Source of the DNA: Bacteroidota bacterium
GTDB lineage: Bacteria; Bacteroidota; Bacteroidia; Chitinophagales; Chitinophagaceae
Direction of reading: 5' to 3'
DNA: 64,000 nucleotides
NCBI GenBank assembly: GCA_023386235.1
Contig: JAEWKC010000034.1
Coordinates: forward strand, 124,001-188,000
Shown: positions 59,992 to 64,000 of the stretch, in pieces
How the letters are laid out: every line of letters begins with the position of its first letter
Numbering within the stretch: position 1 is the first letter of the stretch
Program-made: the position numbers and the translations under genes
Notes under the pieces: generated by a model
Told to the model about the DNA's origin: nothing
The model's database searches: none
The model's input: the letters and a program-made list of their open reading frames with translations, nothing else

Positions 59992-61653
59992 TTACCAACC
60001 GGGGTTTTGGATTAATACTCCGTTAGATTTTGTGACTTCGTTTTGCGGAATAGGATACAAATACATTTTAGGAGCGGTAAATACTCTGTTTTCTACATTA
60101 AAGTATTGATAATTAAAAATACCACCACCCATGTTGGTAATTCTTACACCACGCAAAGGCTGGTTGAGCATACTAGCGGCATCTTGCCATCTTACTAAAT
60201 CCCACCAACGGTGTCCTTCAAAGGCGAGTTCTACTCTTCTTTCTCTTTTTATGAGTGTACGCATTTGTTCTTTGCTTGTGGCTGTTATCGCGGGCATATT
60301 TACGCCTGTTCTTTGGCGTACCATGTTTAAAGCATTGACTGCACTTAACCCATAACTCGCGGTGTTGTTTGGCCCAAAAGCTTCATTCATTGCTTCGGCA
60401 TAATTCAATAAAATCTCAGCGTATCTAAAAAGTATCCATGCTCTTGCTTCAATATCATTATTCACCAAATCAAGATTATCATTGAGGAATTTTTTAAGAT
60501 AATAACCGGTCCTTGAAGCAGCCGCCATGGCAGGGTCGTCTTGTCCGCCACTATATATTTGCATTGTACGTCCGTTCCATTGACTGTTATTGGTTACAAT
60601 TGTATAAGCCAAACGAGGATCTCTGTTGGCATAAGGATTAGCCGGATCGGCAGTACCAGTATATTCATAAGCATCTACCAGATTTTGTGAAGGAGTTACG
60701 CCGCTATTGCCACCGGGTGTGCCTACCGGATAGTTTTTAATTTCCACATCGTTCCCGGGCGCCATTCTAATACACCAGATTGTTTCCGGACTTTTCATGG
60801 TATTATCAGCAATAAAAAGATTTCTGTAATTACCATCAAGTTGGTAGGTTCCTAATTCTATAACTTGATGTGCTGCATCTGCAGCTCTAAGCCATTTTTC
60901 TCCATTATTACCATCATTGTGCAAAGGACTTGCTGCATATAATAATACACGAGATTTTAAAGCAAGCGCTACTCCTTTGGTAATGCGCCCGGTTAGGTCT
61001 GTAGAAAAGGATGTCCAATCGGTTTGTAAGCTATCCATTGCCACATCAATATCTTTGATAATAAAATCTACAATCTCATCATAAGAGCTTCTGGGTATAT
61101 GTGTATTTTCATTGCGTGAATAAGTTCTTGTGATCAATGGCACACCACCATATCTTTTAATAAGATCAAAATAATAATAAGCTCGTAGTACACGATTCTC
61201 GGCTCTCAACCATTGAATATCTGAAACGTCTCTTCGATAAAGATTACCTCCATCTGAAACTGTATCTCTGTTCCTTGCAAGAATATTTCGATAATCTGAA
61301 GAGTTTTCTAAAAAATAATTGCAATAAAAAATACCTTCATAATCATTGCTACATTGATCATCGGGATTATAAAAGGCGCTCCAACTTCCATTATTGAAAA
61401 ATTGAGCTTGTGAGGTGGGCATCGTTTGTTCGGCATCGTCTGTTGCTGCAGCAAATAAATTATTGTCTATTGAATAAAAACCGTTTTGCACATTCGTGTA
61501 GGCAGAATATCCAAAATCTCTAAGATTATTATAATTGTTTTCTATATCCTCATCTGTGAGTTGGGTATCTACCTTTGTATCTAAGACTTTGTTGCAACCT
61601 ATTCCTATCAGAGTCACCAGTGCAACAGATAATATATATTTGTTCATATTCAT
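59992..61653 (-). CDS. SusD/RagB-like nutrient-binding lipoprotein (PUL C)
   Basis: A 553-residue surface lipoprotein: lipobox IGIGC with Cys20. SusD features: YFDLIKRYGGVPLITRTYSR, MKSPETIWCIRMAPGNDVE, FRYAEILLNYAEAMNEAFG, IKRERRVELAFEGHRWWDLVRW and the closing YPIPQNEVTKSNGVLIQNPGW. Only 4 bp separate it from susC upstream, indicating tight co-expression. It binds the oligosaccharide at the cell surface before SusC import. Confidence 0.95.
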   Translation of the reverse strand: MNMNKYILSVALVTLIGIGCNKVLDTKVDTQLTDEDIENNYNNLRDFGYSAYTNVQNGFYSIDNNLFAAATDDAEQTMPTSQAQFFNNGSWSAFYNPDDQCSNDYEGIFYCNYFLENSSDYRNILARNRDTVSDGGNLYRRDVSDIQWLRAENRVLRAYYYFDLIKRYGGVPLITRTYSRNENTHIPRSSYDEIVDFIIKDIDVAMDSLQTDWTSFSTDLTGRITKGVALALKSRVLLYAASPLHNDGNNGEKWLRAADAAHQVIELGTYQLDGNYRNLFIADNTMKSPETIWCIRMAPGNDVEIKNYPVGTPGGNSGVTPSQNLVDAYEYTGTADPANPYANRDPRLAYTIVTNNSQWNGRTMQIYSGGQDDPAMAAASRTGYYLKKFLNDNLDLVNNDIEARAWILFRYAEILLNYAEAMNEAFGPNNTASYGLSAVNALNMVRQRTGVNMPAITATSKEQMRTLIKRERRVELAFEGHRWWDLVRWQDAASMLNQPLRGVRITNMGGGIFNYQYFNVENRVFTAPKMYLYPIPQNEVTKSNGVLIQNPGW

Positions 61654-61657
61654 TCTT

Positions 61658-64000
61658 TTAAAAATTTACGGTAAATCCAATGTTGTAAGACTTTAAAGCA
61701 GGATAACCTGTTTGTACTTCCGGATCCATGTTATAATCTGTTAGAATTTTACTGAATGTAAGAGGATTGATTGCAGAAATAATAACTCTGGCATCCGAAA
61801 TAAAAGTTCCTCTAAAGAAATCTGCAGGAAAGTTATAACTTAATTCTACGTTTCTCAATCTTAAAAATCCGGCATCTTTTACCCACAATGTAGAGGTAAC
61901 ATAGTTGTTGTTATTGCCTAATAAAGATAAACGCGGATAGGTAGCAGAAGCCCGGGTGTCGATATTTTGATCGGGAAAATAAGCCCATCTGTTGTTAGCT
62001 ATTGCATACGCATTTCCATTGTTTTCAAAAGCAATTATTTGATTAGCTGCGTCCAATAGGTTGATACTTCTCTTTGCAGCACCGTGTAGCATTATACGCA
62101 GATTTAATCCGGCATAACCTACATTTACAATTCCTGCATAATTTATTTGCGGAATAATGCTGTTTCCCACAAGAGTCATATCTCTGGCATCAATAATATT
62201 ATCGCCGTTTAAGTCTTTATATTTTGCATCGCCCGGCATTACCGTACCTAAGGTAGATGCAGGCAAGGAAGCATTCAGACTACCATCGGCAGAGAAATCA
62301 GTTATATCATAAAACCTGTCAAATTCGTACCCAATGAAACTCCAAAGTGGTCGTCCTGTTTGGTAGTTGGTTGGTGATATGCGCAATTCCTCCATAAAAT
62401 CTATATTGCTTTTGGCATAAGAGAAATTAGCAGCAATTCCATAAGAAAATTTTCCTATACCGTTTTTATAATCGGCACTTAATTCCAATCCTTTAGAAGT
62501 TACTTTACCCGCATTAATGTAGGGCGACGGTTGACCAAATATAGCACTTAGGCTATTATCGGCAATTGGAATATCAGATCTTTTATCCATAAAAACATCG
62601 GCGGTTACTTGCAACTTATGCAAAAATGTGGCATCTGCCCCTATATTAAATTTTGTACTTTTTTCAGTGAAAATTTCAGGGTTTGGCGTATAAGCCGGAC
62701 CTAAACCACCATGCCAATCAAGATCATTTACGCCTGTGGCGTAAGAACCGATCCATGAATAATATTTTTGATAAAGATACCTGCCATTGGCAAAATAATC
62801 ATTTCCTGATGTACCAACAGATCCGCGTATTTTAAAGAAATTAAATTTATCCTTATTATCTTTACTATTGATAATGTTGTATGCAGCAGATAAAGAGGGG
62901 AAAAATCCGAATCTCTTACTGGGCGCATAATTATCTGAGCCACTATATGCAAAACCAAATTCTGCATTAAAACGATCATTATAAGTGTAATGGATGCGTC
63001 CGCCGAAATTTTGATGTCCATATTGCATTTGAGCGCCTGCTCCGGGATTTTGATTGGCATCTACATTATAAGTATACTGCAAATAATTTACCGCTGCATG
63101 AAGGGTATTTAAACCAAACGTTTTATTGTATCCAATGCCGGCAATAAACTGCAGCCAATTCCATTGATTGGTGCCATAGTCATCATTAACAGTCGGAATC
63201 GTATTTTGATTGGTCGTTTGCGGCTGTCCGTTTATTATACGAGCATAATCTTTTGACACAGTATAAGAACCTCGTGTCCATGTATTAAATGAAGCTCCTT
63301 GAAATAAGTATAGTCCGGGTGTGATAAAATCAAACTTTTCTTTCAAATTTACATTGGTAAGCAACGTACGGTCATGTGTGGAAAGGTATCCTAATTCTCG
63401 AATAGATGCATACGGATTGTTGGGATAAACAGTAGTTCCGGGAAATGTCCCGTCTTCATTTATAGGTTTGTAAATAATATTGGGATAAGTTGCTAAATTG
63501 TTCCAAAGCTGCGTACCGTCAAAATTAGGAAAATTCCTTTTTTCCGTTCTGCCACCAATATTTACATTTCCATCAAAGAAATTAAAAAGATTAAAATCAA
63601 GATTAGCTCTTATATTAAATTGCTGAAAATAAGCATTAGAGTGGGTTTCATCATTTTTTACATTATACAAGCCATTATTGCGCATGTGACCCAGTAATAC
63701 AAAATATCTTGCCGTTTCATTACCTCCATCCACGCTCACATCGGTAGAAGTGTATAACGAGGGGTTTTTTAATGTTTGTGCATACCAGTCGGTATTGATA
63801 CCATTTCCATTCCTTAAATCGTTGATAGTAGCCTCAGGGTAATACGGTTGCCATACCCCAAATTGGTTATCATTGTTATATGCTTCATTGTATAATGTTG
63901 CATATTCGGCAGAAGAAAGCGGTTTGTTGATATTGACCGGTTGTTGTAAACCGAATCTTGATTGCAATTGAACTTTGGGCTTACCATATCTTCCTTTTTT
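61658..64000 (-). CDS. SusC/RagA-like TonB-dependent transporter, 5' end outside window (PUL C)
   Basis: The frame is open through base 64000, so the gene is cut at its 5' end; about 780 residues (the end of the plug onward and the barrel) are visible. The visible N-terminus (KKGRYGKPKVQLQSRFGLQQ) is the point where plug meets barrel in SusC proteins. GRYLYQKYYSWIGSYATG and the C-terminal YPALKSYNIGFTVNF match the barrel. susD begins 4 bp after its stop codon. It is the main import channel of PUL C. Confidence 0.94.
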   Translation of the reverse strand, partial: KKGRYGKPKVQLQSRFGLQQPVNINKPLSSAEYATLYNEAYNNDNQFGVWQPYYPEATINDLRNGNGINTDWYAQTLKNPSLYTSTDVSVDGGNETARYFVLLGHMRNNGLYNVKNDETHSNAYFQQFNIRANLDFNLFNFFDGNVNIGGRTEKRNFPNFDGTQLWNNLATYPNIIYKPINEDGTFPGTTVYPNNPYASIRELGYLSTHDRTLLTNVNLKEKFDFITPGLYLFQGASFNTWTRGSYTVSKDYARIINGQPQTTNQNTIPTVNDDYGTNQWNWLQFIAGIGYNKTFGLNTLHAAVNYLQYTYNVDANQNPGAGAQMQYGHQNFGGRIHYTYNDRFNAEFGFAYSGSDNYAPSKRFGFFPSLSAAYNIINSKDNKDKFNFFKIRGSVGTSGNDYFANGRYLYQKYYSWIGSYATGVNDLDWHGGLGPAYTPNPEIFTEKSTKFNIGADATFLHKLQVTADVFMDKRSDIPIADNSLSAIFGQPSPYINAGKVTSKGLELSADYKNGIGKFSYGIAANFSYAKSNIDFMEELRISPTNYQTGRPLWSFIGYEFDRFYDITDFSADGSLNASLPASTLGTVMPGDAKYKDLNGDNIIDARDMTLVGNSIIPQINYAGIVNVGYAGLNLRIMLHGAAKRSINLLDAANQIIAFENNGNAYAIANNRWAYFPDQNIDTRASATYPRLSLLGNNNNYVTSTLWVKDAGFLRLRNVELSYNFPADFFRGTFISDARVIISAINPLTFSKILTDYNMDPEVQTGYPALKSYNIGFTVNF

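Overview
The window is chromosomal DNA of a Bacteroidota bacterium, most likely a member of the Chitinophagaceae or a close relative. The evidence is three SusC/SusD pairs, FecR/ECF-sigma control of one of them, a DUF3823 protein, an OMP_b-brl-type receptor, the pheT-coiled coil-zapA gene order, A+T-rich spacers almost without Shine-Dalgarno sequences, and repeated TAnnTTTG boxes (the Bacteroidota sigma -7 element) just upstream of genes. The taxonomic placement is inference from these family patterns. No rRNA or tRNA gene, complete insertion sequence, prophage or CRISPR array was seen.

Positions 1-33,300 are mainly housekeeping genes: the end of rpsP, an alanine dehydrogenase, zapA with a coiled-coil partner, pheT, pdxA, the three-subunit transhydrogenase (pntAA-pntAB-pntB), a DAACS symporter, dnaN, ispD, exbB/exbD, hemL, a YhiN-like flavoprotein, map, pyrF and an aminotransferase. 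Accessory items are interleaved. A HepT/MntA (HEPN/nucleotidyltransferase) toxin-antitoxin pair sits inside the pheT-zapA transcription unit. An Rrf2 regulator, RIC and hemerythrin cluster at 14.6-16.4 kb carries two matching inverted repeats and looks like a nitrosative-stress Fe-S repair unit. A 364-residue protein of no recognised family carries protein-kinase-fold signatures. A broken Fic gene lies beside a 41-nt tandem repeat. A small-membrane-protein, PstS-like lipoprotein and TPR-protein operon lies near exbBD.

Positions 33,400-64,000 are dominated by surface nutrient uptake. PUL A (33.4-38.1 kb, minus strand) is an isolated SusC/SusD pair without enzymes. An 800-bp gene-free stretch with two copies of a palindrome-bearing intergenic repeat separates it from metG. 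PUL B (41.1-52.0 kb, plus strand) reads ECF sigma factor, FecR anti-sigma, STN-bearing SusC, SusD, DUF3823 lipoprotein and, after a strong terminator, a GH92 alpha-mannosidase. Its signalling architecture is FecIR-like, and the likely ligand is an alpha-mannose-containing glycan. PUL C (52.1-64.0 kb, minus strand) reads SusC (running off the window), SusD, a surface glycan-binding lipoprotein, a GH5-like lipoprotein, a GH42-like enzyme and a GH2 beta-galactosidase. This suggests use of a beta-linked, galactose-containing glycan.

Regulation visible in the DNA: at least fourteen TAnnTTTG boxes, several only 3-7 nt from the start codon (implying leaderless or near-leaderless mRNAs); inverted-repeat operators for the Rrf2 regulator; and rho-independent hairpins, two of which share the same stem sequence.
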